Shown: piece after piece, positions 51,250-59,369 of the stretch | Layout: the number at the start of each line of letters is the position of its first letter | Position numbering within the stretch: position 1 is the stretch's first letter | Source of the DNA: Desulfomicrobium sp. ZS1 | GTDB lineage: Bacteria > Desulfobacterota > Desulfovibrionia > Desulfovibrionales > Desulfomicrobiaceae | Assembly: GCF_024204645.1 (NCBI RefSeq) | Contig: NZ_CP100351.1 | Location: 2,878,001-2,942,000, forward strand | DNA: 64,000 nt | Direction: 5' to 3' | Notes under the pieces: generated by a model | What the model was told of the DNA's origin: nothing | Database searches by the model: none | What the model saw: only the letters and a program-made list of their open reading frames with translations | Program-made: the position numbers and the translations under genes

Positions 51250-51768
51250 TGCATCTCTTGGGGAGTCAAGCCATTCCTCCATTTTTTACGGATTTGCTTT
51301 CTAAAAAAAACTTTGCGCCCACGCCAATTCCGCACCGTCAAAAACCACCCCTGCGCCCCGGACAACCCTAACCGAGGGCAGCTTTCACCCCCAACCGCGA
51401 CGACCAAAAGACAACTCCTTGAAACGACATATCTTTGCCCTTATTCGCCACGCCTTTGCCAAAAAACAGGGCTTTTCTGAACAAAACATCGATACGCTCA
51501 CAAACTTCATTTTGACGGCTTCATTTCCTTGACTCTCTATTTTGAGAGGCATATCCCCGGGAGTGGATACGATAACGTATAGCCTCCCAGCTTAATAACA
51601 TGTAATTTTTGATATAGTTTTCAAATTTTTATCTATCATAAAATTTAAAAAACAGTATTATCATGCAATTATTTCTGCATGATGATACAACCATGATCTT
51701 TCTCAACGTATCATTTAAATAATGTAAAATAGAGAAAAAAAAGTGATTTCTTTCACTTTACCAGAAAA
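51250..51768. other. AT-rich divergent promoter region
   Basis: The gap between mraZ and the hydrogenase-like operon is about 570 bases and turns strongly AT-rich after 51480. No gene is supported. The notable site is an exact inverted repeat (separate entry). A TTGATATAGTTTTCAA stretch near 51610 resembles a loose CRP/FNR half-site pair, but it is not convincing. Confidence 0.4.
51660..51683 (+). promoter_or_regulatory. Inverted repeat, candidate operator of the hydrogenase-like operon
   Basis: ATCATGCA and TGCATGAT form an exact 8-base inverted repeat with an 8-base AT spacer, about 85 bases before the first gene of the operon. It has no T-run and sits in AT-rich DNA, so a protein-binding site is more likely than a terminator. 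Confidence 0.5.
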
Positions 51769-53703
51769 ATGGAACTAGATTTCTTACTGACATGCGCATT
51801 GGGAGCAACACTCATTGGCTTGGGCACAAGCCACGTATCTCCCCGCTGGTGGATCATTTCCATTCTGACAGCATCGACGTGCGCGTTTTGGGCTGCCGCC
51901 AAAACCCTGTCCAGCGGTTCCGTCTGGGAATGGCACAGCGGCTGGACCCTTGGCGGCGAGCACGTATTTATGCGTCTGGATGCGATCAGCGCCTTTTTTC
52001 TGCTGCTCCTGGCCGTCGTTGGAGCCTCGGGAGCTTTTTACAGCCGGACATATTGGCCGCAAAAAAAACACCCCCGCTCCGCAAGGCAAAGCCGACTGTG
52101 GTGGAGCGCCATGCTGGCCAGCATGGGAATGGTGCTGACCCAGTCCAACGGGCTGCACTTTCTTTTTGCCTGGGAATCCTTTGCCTTAAGCGCCTATTTC
52201 CTGGTCACCCTGGAACGCGACAACCCCAAAGTCCGGGCTGCGGGCCGACTCTACCTCGTCGCATCCCATGCCGGAACACTGGCGCTTTTCGGTTTTTTCA
52301 CGTCACTAGCCGCGCAAACGGGCAGCTGGGAACTTGGTCCCATGACATCGCAAACCTCCCTGGCCCCGCTCTTCTGGCTCGCCCTGCTGGGCTTCGGCAT
52401 CAAGGCAGGCATCTTTCCGCTGCACATCTGGCTGCCCTCGGCACACGCAAACGCCCCCAGCCATGTTTCGGCCATCATGTCCGGCGTGGCCATCAAAATG
52501 GGAATTTACGGGCTGGTTCGCTTCAGCTCCTGGCTTCCCCTACCCGCAGGCGCGGGCTGGGTCGTGGCGGGCCTCGGCTGCATCAGCGCCGTGCTGGGAG
52601 TCGCCTTCGCCCTGGGACAGCATGACTTGAAGCGTCTGCTGGCCTATCACAGCGTGGAAAACATCGGCATCATCCTCATCGGGCTGGGCTTCGCCATGAT
52701 CGCCCTGGACCAGGGCCGCCCGGAGTGGGGCCTACTGGCCCTGAGCGGCGGACTGCTGCATGTCTGGAATCACGGGCTCTTCAAGGCGTTGCTTTTCCTG
52801 GGCGCGGGAGCCGTGCTGCACTCCACCGGTACACGGGAAATGAGCCGCCTGGGAGGACTCTGGAAGACCATGCCCTGGACGGCCGCGCTCTTCACCCTCG
52901 GAGCCATGGCCATCAGCGGCCTGCCTCCGCTGAACGGATTCGTCAGCGAATGGCTGATCTTTTCCGGGCTGTTCGACGCCGGCAGGCTGAGGACCGCCGC
53001 ATCCCTGGGCGCGGTACCCGCCGCCATCCTGCTGGGCGTGACCGGAGCTCTGGCCCTGGCCTGTTTCGTCAAGGTCTGCGGAGTGGTCTTTTTGGGTGCC
53101 CCCCGTTCAGAGGATGCGGCAAACGCTCACGAATGCAGCACAGGCATGCGCGCGGCCATGGGCGTACTGGCCTTGGGGTGCCTGATCATCGGCCTGGCTC
53201 CCGCGTTTTTCTGGCCTACGCTACTGCGGGTTGCGGGCGTCTGGGCGCAGACGGCCCCGGACAGCGGCATTGCCAACCATCTCGCCCCCCTGGGAACAGC
53301 CCATGCGATCCTGGCCCTGGCGATCCTGGCCACGGCAGCGGCCGCCATCGCCCTGCTGCGCGGCCGGCAAACACGCCGCCAGACCTGGGATTGCGGCTAC
53401 CGCGCACCGACTGCGCGCATGCAATACACCGCCGGTTCTTTTGCAGGCATCATCACCGCATGGTTCGGCTGGATTCTCCGGCCCTCCGTGCATGCCAGCC
53501 TGCCCGAAGACATCTTTCCGGCCAGGTCCAGCCTGGAAAGCCACACGCCCGAGACGGTTCTGGAACAGGTGGTGACCCCGGCCGCCAATTCCTTCCTCCG
53601 TCTTGCGGACTTTGCGCGAACGTTCCAGCACGGACGCGTCCAATCATATCTCTTGTATCTGTGCGCGGCCCTCGTCATGTTATCCATCGCCGCCATCCTT
53701 TGA
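51769..53703 (+). CDS. HyfB/NuoL-like antiporter subunit, first copy
   Basis: This 644-residue multi-helix protein of the Mrp-antiporter/NuoL-HyfB family would translocate ions in the membrane arm. Key charged residues of the channel are present: Glu136 in LFAWESFALSAYF, Lys212 in GFGIKAGIFPLHIW, His232 and Lys243 in APSHVSAIMSGVAIKMG, and Lys339 in NHGLFKALLF. The C-terminal stretch WDCGYRAPTARMQYTAGSFA is typical of hydrogenase-4 component B. It opens an eight-gene run. The ATG has no clear Shine-Dalgarno sequence. A second copy lies two genes downstream. Confidence 0.93.
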   Translation: MELDFLLTCALGATLIGLGTSHVSPRWWIISILTASTCAFWAAAKTLSSGSVWEWHSGWTLGGEHVFMRLDAISAFFLLLLAVVGASGAFYSRTYWPQKKHPRSARQSRLWWSAMLASMGMVLTQSNGLHFLFAWESFALSAYFLVTLERDNPKVRAAGRLYLVASHAGTLALFGFFTSLAAQTGSWELGPMTSQTSLAPLFWLALLGFGIKAGIFPLHIWLPSAHANAPSHVSAIMSGVAIKMGIYGLVRFSSWLPLPAGAGWVVAGLGCISAVLGVAFALGQHDLKRLLAYHSVENIGIILIGLGFAMIALDQGRPEWGLLALSGGLLHVWNHGLFKALLFLGAGAVLHSTGTREMSRLGGLWKTMPWTAALFTLGAMAISGLPPLNGFVSEWLIFSGLFDAGRLRTAASLGAVPAAILLGVTGALALACFVKVCGVVFLGAPRSEDAANAHECSTGMRAAMGVLALGCLIIGLAPAFFWPTLLRVAGVWAQTAPDSGIANHLAPLGTAHAILALAILATAAAAIALLRGRQTRRQTWDCGYRAPTARMQYTAGSFAGIITAWFGWILRPSVHASLPEDIFPARSSLESHTPETVLEQVVTPAANSFLRLADFARTFQHGRVQSYLLYLCAALVMLSIAAIL

Positions 53704-53718
53704 ACCGAGTAAACAGCC

Positions 53719-54453
53719 ATGTCCTCAAAAAACCGGACCGCAAAAAATCCCATGTACATTAATCTTATTCAAATAGCCGAATCCTTTGGAGTTTCCGAGC
53801 ACGTCATCATGGAATGGGTGCGCAAGGAAGGCATGCCCCATGTCCATGACCGTGACCGCATCCTCTTCGAGCGCTCCCAAGTCATGGACTGGGCGGCCAG
53901 CCACGGGCTCGGCGGTCAGGGCGGATTCCTCTCGGAACCTGCGCCCTCGCTGGCCAATTCCCGGGAACTGGTCACGCTTCTGCGTCGGGGAGGAATCTGG
54001 CACGACGTGAACACGGCCGACCTTGACAGTGTGTTCGAACGCATCGTGCGCAATCTGCCCGGCCTGCCCGCGGCCGTATCGAACATGCTCGCGCAGCGCA
54101 TCCTGGCCCCCGGCGGCATTACCGCAGCCCCCGTGGGCGCCGGGTTCGCCCTTCCCCATCCGGCCATGCGGGTCGCCTTGGGCGAGGCGTGCGCGCTGGT
54201 AGCGCTCATCGAACTGAACTCGGCCTGGAGCGCGGTCCAGCCCCCCGATGGCATCCCCGTCACCCGTCTGCTCTTTTTCATTTCGCCGACTCCCCGCCTG
54301 CATGTGAACATGCTCGGACTTTTGGCGCGCAGCATCGCTTCCGGCATGCTGAATCAGGCGCTGGACAACGGCGCGGACGACGAAACGCTGCTGCGGATCT
54401 TTGCCGAATGTGCAGGCAAGGACGTTCCGCGAGCAGATGGAGCGCCTCTATGA
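53719..54453 (+). CDS. Helix-turn-helix protein with PTS EIIA (fructose/Ntr type) domain, inside the hydrogenase-like operon
   Basis: This 244-residue protein has an N-terminal excisionase/MerR-like helix-turn-helix (YINLIQIAESFGVSEHVIME; WVRKEGMPHVHDRDRILF), a short linker, then an EIIA type-2 domain from about residue 80. The phosphorylatable His147 sits in GAGFALPHPAMRV, the family active-site context. Such domains accept phosphate from HPr-like proteins and often act as regulators. No sugar-transport gene is present. It lies between the two HyfB genes and its stop overlaps the second as ATGA, so it is made with the complex. A sensor or regulator of the operon is inferred. Confidence 0.85.
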   Translation: MSSKNRTAKNPMYINLIQIAESFGVSEHVIMEWVRKEGMPHVHDRDRILFERSQVMDWAASHGLGGQGGFLSEPAPSLANSRELVTLLRRGGIWHDVNTADLDSVFERIVRNLPGLPAAVSNMLAQRILAPGGITAAPVGAGFALPHPAMRVALGEACALVALIELNSAWSAVQPPDGIPVTRLLFFISPTPRLHVNMLGLLARSIASGMLNQALDNGADDETLLRIFAECAGKDVPRADGAPL

Positions 54454-56390
54454 TCGCCGCGTTCCTGAGCATTTCCGGTCTGAGTCTGCTCCTGGCCATG
54501 TGCGTGGGCCGCACGCATCCGCGCATCTGGCTGGGACTCAGCGCCGCCTCGGCCCTGAGCGGACTGTATGCGGCCCTGCTCGTACTCATCACGACGCAGG
54601 CGTGGCTCTGGCACGGCGATTTCGATCTGGGCGGAGAAACTCCTTTTTTGCGTCTTGACGGGATCAGCGCTCTTTTTCTCGTTCTGGTCTGCCTGGTCGG
54701 CGGCCTGGGCGCGCTGTATTCCCATGAATACTGGTCCGACCAGCATCACCCGCGCTCAGCACCGAAAGGACGCTGCTGGTGGAGCGCCCTGACGTTAAGC
54801 ATGGGCTTGGTCCTGACCTGCGCCAACGGACTGCATTTTCTTTTCGCCTGGGAAGCCTTTGCCTTAAGCGCCTATTTTCTCATCACCCTGGACCACGACA
54901 GCACGGCAGGACGCAAGGCGGGATGGCTTTATCTGGCGGCCTCCCACGCCGGAACCATGGCCCTCTTCGCCTTTTTCGCAGCGCTGGCCGCCCGCACCGG
55001 AACCTGGGAGCTCGGGCCGGTGCATGCCCAGGCCGGGCTGGCCCCGCTTTTCTGGCTCGTCTTGTTCGGATTCGGGGTCAAGGCAGGCATGTTTCCCCTG
55101 CACATCTGGCTACCCTCGGCCCACGCAGGCGCCCCCAGCCACGTTTCGGCCATCATGTCCGCCGTGGCCATCAAGATGGGCGTCTACGGCATCGTGCGTT
55201 TCAGCGGCTGGCTGCCCATGCCCGCCAACGCCGGCTGGGTGTTGCTCGGCATCGGATGTCTGAGCGCGATCCTCGGCATCGCCTTCGCCCTGGCCCAGAA
55301 CGACATCAAACGCCTGCTGGCCTACTGCTCGGTGGAAAACGTCGGCATCATCCTCATCGGCCTTGGCCTCGCCGTGCTGGCCGTTCAGCACGGTCAGCCC
55401 GTGTGGGGCAAGGCCGCCCTGGCCGGGACCTTCCTGCACATCATCAATCACGGCATCTTCAAATCCTTGATCTTTTTCGGCGCGGGGTCGGTGCTTCATG
55501 CCACAGGCACCCGGGACATGAGCCGACTGGGCGGATTGTGGAAAGTCATGCCCTGGACCGCGACCCTGTTCGCCATAGGCGCCATGGCCGTGTCCGGGCT
55601 GCCGCCCCTGAACGGATTTGTCGGTGAATGGGCGATCTACCAGGGTCTCTTGCGGGCAGTGGCCCAGAAAGGACCCGCTGTCGGAGCGCTGCCTGCGGTC
55701 ATCGTGCTCGCCGGAGCCGGAGCCATGGCCCTGGCCGCCTTCGCCAAATCGGTCGGCATTATCTTTCTCGGGGCACCGCGAAGCAAACCCGCCGCGCACG
55801 CCGTCGAATGCGGCTGGTTCATGCGCGCGCCCATGCTGGTGCTGGTCACGATCATGATCGCCATCGGCCTGCTGCCGGGTCTTTTCTTCCGTCCGGCCAT
55901 GGGCGTTGTCACGGCCTGGGCCCCGCAATGGGCCATGACCGACCCGCTCCTTGCGACCCGGACTCTGGGCGCCACGCACACGCTCCTGCTCTGCGCCCTG
56001 CTCGCAGGCGGATTCCTGATACTGCGCAAGGTCCGAGCCAACGGGACACGGCCGGGGCTTACCTGGGACTGCGGCTACGCGGCCCCGACCGCGCACATGC
56101 AGTACAGCAGCGGCTCCTTTGCCGGCATCGCGCGCGGATGGTTTTTCTGGCTGCTTCAGCCCGAAATGACGATTCAGCGGGTGCGGGGCTTTTTTCCAGG
56201 CAAAGCCCGGGTCCTGGAGCGCATTCCGGAAACGGTCCTGGAGAAAATCATCGGACCGGGCGCGCAGGCAATCTCCTTCGCGGCCGACGGTGCCCGAAAA
56301 ATGCAGCACGGACGCCTGCATCTCTATATTCTGTATGTTTTCCTCGGGGTCACGGCTCTGGGACTCATGGTTCTTCTGGGAGGGATATAA
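54450..56390 (+). CDS. HyfB/NuoL-like antiporter subunit, second copy
   Basis: This 646-residue paralogue of the protein at 51.8 kb is alike along its whole length. The same functional residues occur: Glu in LFAWEAFALSAYF, Lys in GFGVKAGMFPLHIW, His and Lys in APSHVSAIMSAVAIKMG, and Lys in NHGIFKSLIFFGAG. It also ends with WDCGYAAPTAHMQYSSGSFA and a tail helix. The start overlaps the EIIA gene stop, and its own stop shares a base with the next ATG (TAATG). Having two HyfB-type subunits in one operon is uncommon and suggests two ion channels of this type in the complex. Confidence 0.93.
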   Translation: MIAAFLSISGLSLLLAMCVGRTHPRIWLGLSAASALSGLYAALLVLITTQAWLWHGDFDLGGETPFLRLDGISALFLVLVCLVGGLGALYSHEYWSDQHHPRSAPKGRCWWSALTLSMGLVLTCANGLHFLFAWEAFALSAYFLITLDHDSTAGRKAGWLYLAASHAGTMALFAFFAALAARTGTWELGPVHAQAGLAPLFWLVLFGFGVKAGMFPLHIWLPSAHAGAPSHVSAIMSAVAIKMGVYGIVRFSGWLPMPANAGWVLLGIGCLSAILGIAFALAQNDIKRLLAYCSVENVGIILIGLGLAVLAVQHGQPVWGKAALAGTFLHIINHGIFKSLIFFGAGSVLHATGTRDMSRLGGLWKVMPWTATLFAIGAMAVSGLPPLNGFVGEWAIYQGLLRAVAQKGPAVGALPAVIVLAGAGAMALAAFAKSVGIIFLGAPRSKPAAHAVECGWFMRAPMLVLVTIMIAIGLLPGLFFRPAMGVVTAWAPQWAMTDPLLATRTLGATHTLLLCALLAGGFLILRKVRANGTRPGLTWDCGYAAPTAHMQYSSGSFAGIARGWFFWLLQPEMTIQRVRGFFPGKARVLERIPETVLEKIIGPGAQAISFAADGARKMQHGRLHLYILYVFLGVTALGLMVLLGGI

Positions 56391-57295
56391 TGCCCCTGTA
56401 CATTGACATTGCGCTGCGCCTCCTGTGCTGGCTGCTCCTTGCCCCGCTTCTCCCGGGCATCATCAACAAGGTCAAGGCCTGGGTGGCCGGGCGGCAAGGC
56501 CCGCCCGTACTGCAATTGTATTACGATCTGGCGCGGCTGTGGCGCAAAGGCGTGGTCTTAAGCACCCTGGCCTCGCCCGGTTTCATCATTGCCCCGGCCG
56601 TGGCCTGGACCGCCGTGGTCACGGCGGCCCTGCTGCTGCCCCTGGCCGGTGCGGGCACGGCGTTCTCCTTTGACGGGGACGTTCTGCTGCTGGTCTACCT
56701 GCTGGCCCTGGCCCGCTTCTGCACGGCCTGGGGAGCGATGGAGACGGGCTCCGCCTTCGAGGGCATGGGCGCGGCCCGCGAAGTCAGCTTCGCCGTCCTG
56801 GCAGAAATCGGCATCATCACCGCTATCCTGACCCTGGTCGTGCAATCGGGCAGCATCGCCCTCTCATCCATGTTTGAACCCCTCTCCGGGCCGGGTGCGG
56901 CGCTTCTGGCCGTAGGACTTTTTATCATCCTGCTGGCCGAAAACTGCCGGGTCCCGTTTGACGACCCGAATACCCACCTCGAACTGACCATGATTCACGA
57001 AGTCATGGTCCTGGATCACAGCGGCCCCCCTCTGGCCATGATCCTGCACGGGGCGGCGGTAAAACTGCTGCTCTTCGCCGTCTTTCTGGCGCAGGCGGTG
57101 CTGCCGCTCTCAGAACTGCCGCTCCTGGCCTCGGTCGCGGCCCTGGCGTTAAGCGTGCTGCTGGTCACCGTGGCCGTGGGGCTGATTGAATCCCTGACCG
57201 CGCGCCTGGCTTTTAAAAGGGTCCCGCTGCTCCTGACCATCGGTTTTCTGTTTTGCCTTTTCCCTCTGCTTTTGACCTGGATGGGTGATTTATGA
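56390..57295 (+). CDS. HyfC/NuoH-like membrane subunit
   Basis: This 301-residue protein of about eight helices is of the NuoH/HycD/HyfC family, which joins the redox arm to the ion-pumping arm. Recognisable parts are KVKAWVAGRQGPPVLQLYYD, GSAFEGMGAAREVSFAVLAE and AENCRVPFDDPNTHLELTMI, with the conserved Glu and Arg residues of the quinone- or hydrogen-side cavity. It starts in the stop of the second HyfB gene and overlaps the next gene by four bases. Confidence 0.94.
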   Translation: MPLYIDIALRLLCWLLLAPLLPGIINKVKAWVAGRQGPPVLQLYYDLARLWRKGVVLSTLASPGFIIAPAVAWTAVVTAALLLPLAGAGTAFSFDGDVLLLVYLLALARFCTAWGAMETGSAFEGMGAAREVSFAVLAEIGIITAILTLVVQSGSIALSSMFEPLSGPGAALLAVGLFIILLAENCRVPFDDPNTHLELTMIHEVMVLDHSGPPLAMILHGAAVKLLLFAVFLAQAVLPLSELPLLASVAALALSVLLVTVAVGLIESLTARLAFKRVPLLLTIGFLFCLFPLLLTWMGDL

Positions 57296-57936
57296 ACGAC
57301 ACGCTGAACCTTCTGATCGGCCTGGCCATGGGCTTCAACCTTCTGGCGCTGGGCACCAGCCGCCTGCCCGTCCTGATCCGGGCGGTGGCCATACAGGGCG
57401 TGCTGCTGGGCCTTTTGCCCCTGGTGCTCGAAGCGCATGCCCTGGACTGGCGCCTCGTCCTCATTACCCTGGCCACCGTGGCCGGCAAGGGCGTGCTCAT
57501 TCCCTTCATGCTTATCCGCGCCATGCGCGCCGCCAACATCGCCCGGGAACTTGAGCCCTACATCGGCTACATCCCGTCCCTGCTTCTCGGCGCGGCCGGA
57601 ACCATCGCCGCCGTGGCCCTGACCCGCTACCTGCCACTTTTGCCCGAACACGCAGGAAACCTGCATGTTCCGGGGGCCATGGCGCTCATTCTGACCGGCT
57701 TCATCCTGCTCATCGGACGGACCAAGGCCATCTCCCAGGTCTGCGGCTACCTGATCCTGGAAAACGGCATTTATCTCGCTGGCCTGCTGCTCATCAGGTC
57801 CACCCCGATCCTGGTGGAATTCGGCATCCTGCTCGACGTCACCGTCGGCATCTTCGTCATCGGCATCATCGTTGACCGCATCCAAAGGGCCTTCGATTCT
57901 CTGGACACCCGCAAACTCACGGCGCTGCACGAATGA
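57292..57936 (+). CDS. HyfE-like membrane subunit
   Basis: This 214-residue protein with six or seven helices is of the hydrogenase-4 component E type, related to NuoK/MrpC in its second half. Typical parts are LLIGLAMGFNLLALGTSRLP and LTGFILLIGRTKAISQVCGY, then the glutamate in LILENGIYLAGLLL and LLDVTVGIFVIGIIVDRIQ. The ATG overlaps the previous stop (ATGA) and its own stop overlaps the next start. HyfE marks the complex as hydrogenase-4 or related rather than simple Ech. Confidence 0.92.
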   Translation: MNDTLNLLIGLAMGFNLLALGTSRLPVLIRAVAIQGVLLGLLPLVLEAHALDWRLVLITLATVAGKGVLIPFMLIRAMRAANIARELEPYIGYIPSLLLGAAGTIAAVALTRYLPLLPEHAGNLHVPGAMALILTGFILLIGRTKAISQVCGYLILENGIYLAGLLLIRSTPILVEFGILLDVTVGIFVIGIIVDRIQRAFDSLDTRKLTALHE

Positions 57937-59369
57937 ACGCATACCTGCTCATCATCATCCCTCTGATCGGGGCCCTGCTGGCCGCACTCTGGCCGTCCGC
58001 GAAAAGCCGCCCCTATTTCCTGCCCGCGGTCGGACTGGCCCACACCATCCTGTGTTTTCTGCTCCTGGCAAAGCCTATAGCCGTGGACCCGGCGGCCTGG
58101 CTGGCCTTTGATCCTCTGGCGCGCGCCATTTTGCCCGGCGTGTCCCTGCTTTTTCTGCTCTGCGGCTGCTATGCGGTGAGCTATCTGCAGCTCAAGGATC
58201 AGGACAACCGGGTCTTTGTCCCGGCCCTGCTGCTGGTCCTTGGGCTTTTGAGCGCCGGGCATCAGGCCAGGCATCTGGGCATATTGTGGATCGCGACCGA
58301 GGCCGTGACCCTGGCCTGCGTGCCTCTCATTCACTTCAACGGCACCCCGAAATCCTTCGAGGCAACCTGGAAATACCTGCTCGTTGGGGGCACGGGCATC
58401 GCGCTGTCGCTTTTAGGCTCCATTTGCCTTGGCTACGCGTCCCTGCATGGAGGCGGGAGCGGGGACATCACCTTTGCGGCACTGCTTGAGCACGGTCCAA
58501 GTCTCTCCCGCGTCTGGGTCCTGACCGCCTGGGTGCTGCTCCTGGTCGGCTACGGCACCAAGATGGGCCTGGCGCCCATGCACACCTGGAAACCCGACGC
58601 CTACGGGGAAAGCCCGGGCATCGTCGGCGCGCTGCTGGCAGGCGGGGTCACGTCCGTGGCCTTCATGGCCCTCTTGCGCATCAAATCCGTGGTCGATGCC
58701 GCCGGGGAGGGCGTTGTGGCCAGCCGCACCCTGCTCGCCATCGGCCTCTTCTCGACGCTGGTAGCGGCGCTTTTCCTGCTGCGCACCCGCGACTTCAAAC
58801 GCATGCTCGCCTACTCCAGCATCGAACACATGGGCATCCTGTGCATCGCCACCTCCTTTGGCGGCGCCGGTCTCTGGGCGGCCCTTTTTCACGTCTGGAG
58901 CAACGGTCTGACCAAGGGCGCGCTCTTCCTGAGCGCGGGCAACCTGCAACGGGCCGCGGACTCGTCCTCCATAGACGAAGTGCGCGGCATGTCCAAAATT
59001 ATGCCGCGCACCTCTATTCTTTTTGTGGTGGGCATGTTCGCCATCACCGCCTGCCCGCCTTTCGGACCGTTCTTCAGCGAACTGCTTGTCATCCGCACCG
59101 GCCTTGGCGCGGGACACGGATGGGCCATCGGCCTCTTCCTGACCTGCCTGCTGCTGGCCTTTTTCGGAATCTCGCGCATCGTTTTCGCCGTTGTCGACGG
59201 CCGTCCGCGGCTCTATAAACCAAGAGCCGCACTGCGCAAGGAATCGGCCGGGCTGATCCTGCCCCCCCTCATCCTGCTGGCCGCGTCGCTCTGGCTCGGG
59301 CTTTTCACCCCGGACATCCTGAGAGATGCCTGGTCCGCCGCAGTCCTTCAACTCTCCCCAATGCCATGA
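57933..59369 (+). CDS. HyfF/NuoN-like antiporter subunit
   Basis: This 478-residue ion-translocating subunit of the hydrogenase-4 component F type carries Glu123 in WIATEAVTLACVPL, Lys210 in GYGTKMGLAPMHTWKPDAYG, the DFKRMLAYSSIEHMGIL turn and Lys in SNGLTKGALFLSAG. These are the charged residues used for proton or sodium movement. It is the third antiporter-like subunit of the operon. Start and stop overlap both neighbours by four bases. Confidence 0.94.
   Translation: MNAYLLIIIPLIGALLAALWPSAKSRPYFLPAVGLAHTILCFLLLAKPIAVDPAAWLAFDPLARAILPGVSLLFLLCGCYAVSYLQLKDQDNRVFVPALLLVLGLLSAGHQARHLGILWIATEAVTLACVPLIHFNGTPKSFEATWKYLLVGGTGIALSLLGSICLGYASLHGGGSGDITFAALLEHGPSLSRVWVLTAWVLLLVGYGTKMGLAPMHTWKPDAYGESPGIVGALLAGGVTSVAFMALLRIKSVVDAAGEGVVASRTLLAIGLFSTLVAALFLLRTRDFKRMLAYSSIEHMGILCIATSFGGAGLWAALFHVWSNGLTKGALFLSAGNLQRAADSSSIDEVRGMSKIMPRTSILFVVGMFAITACPPFGPFFSELLVIRTGLGAGHGWAIGLFLTCLLLAFFGISRIVFAVVDGRPRLYKPRAALRKESAGLILPPLILLAASLWLGLFTPDILRDAWSAAVLQLSPMP

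Noticed and set aside
51082-51480. Plus-strand open frame of 132 codons antisense to the mraZ promoter
   Set aside because: It overlaps the MraZ boxes and the mraZ start on the other strand, and has no domain or initiation signal.
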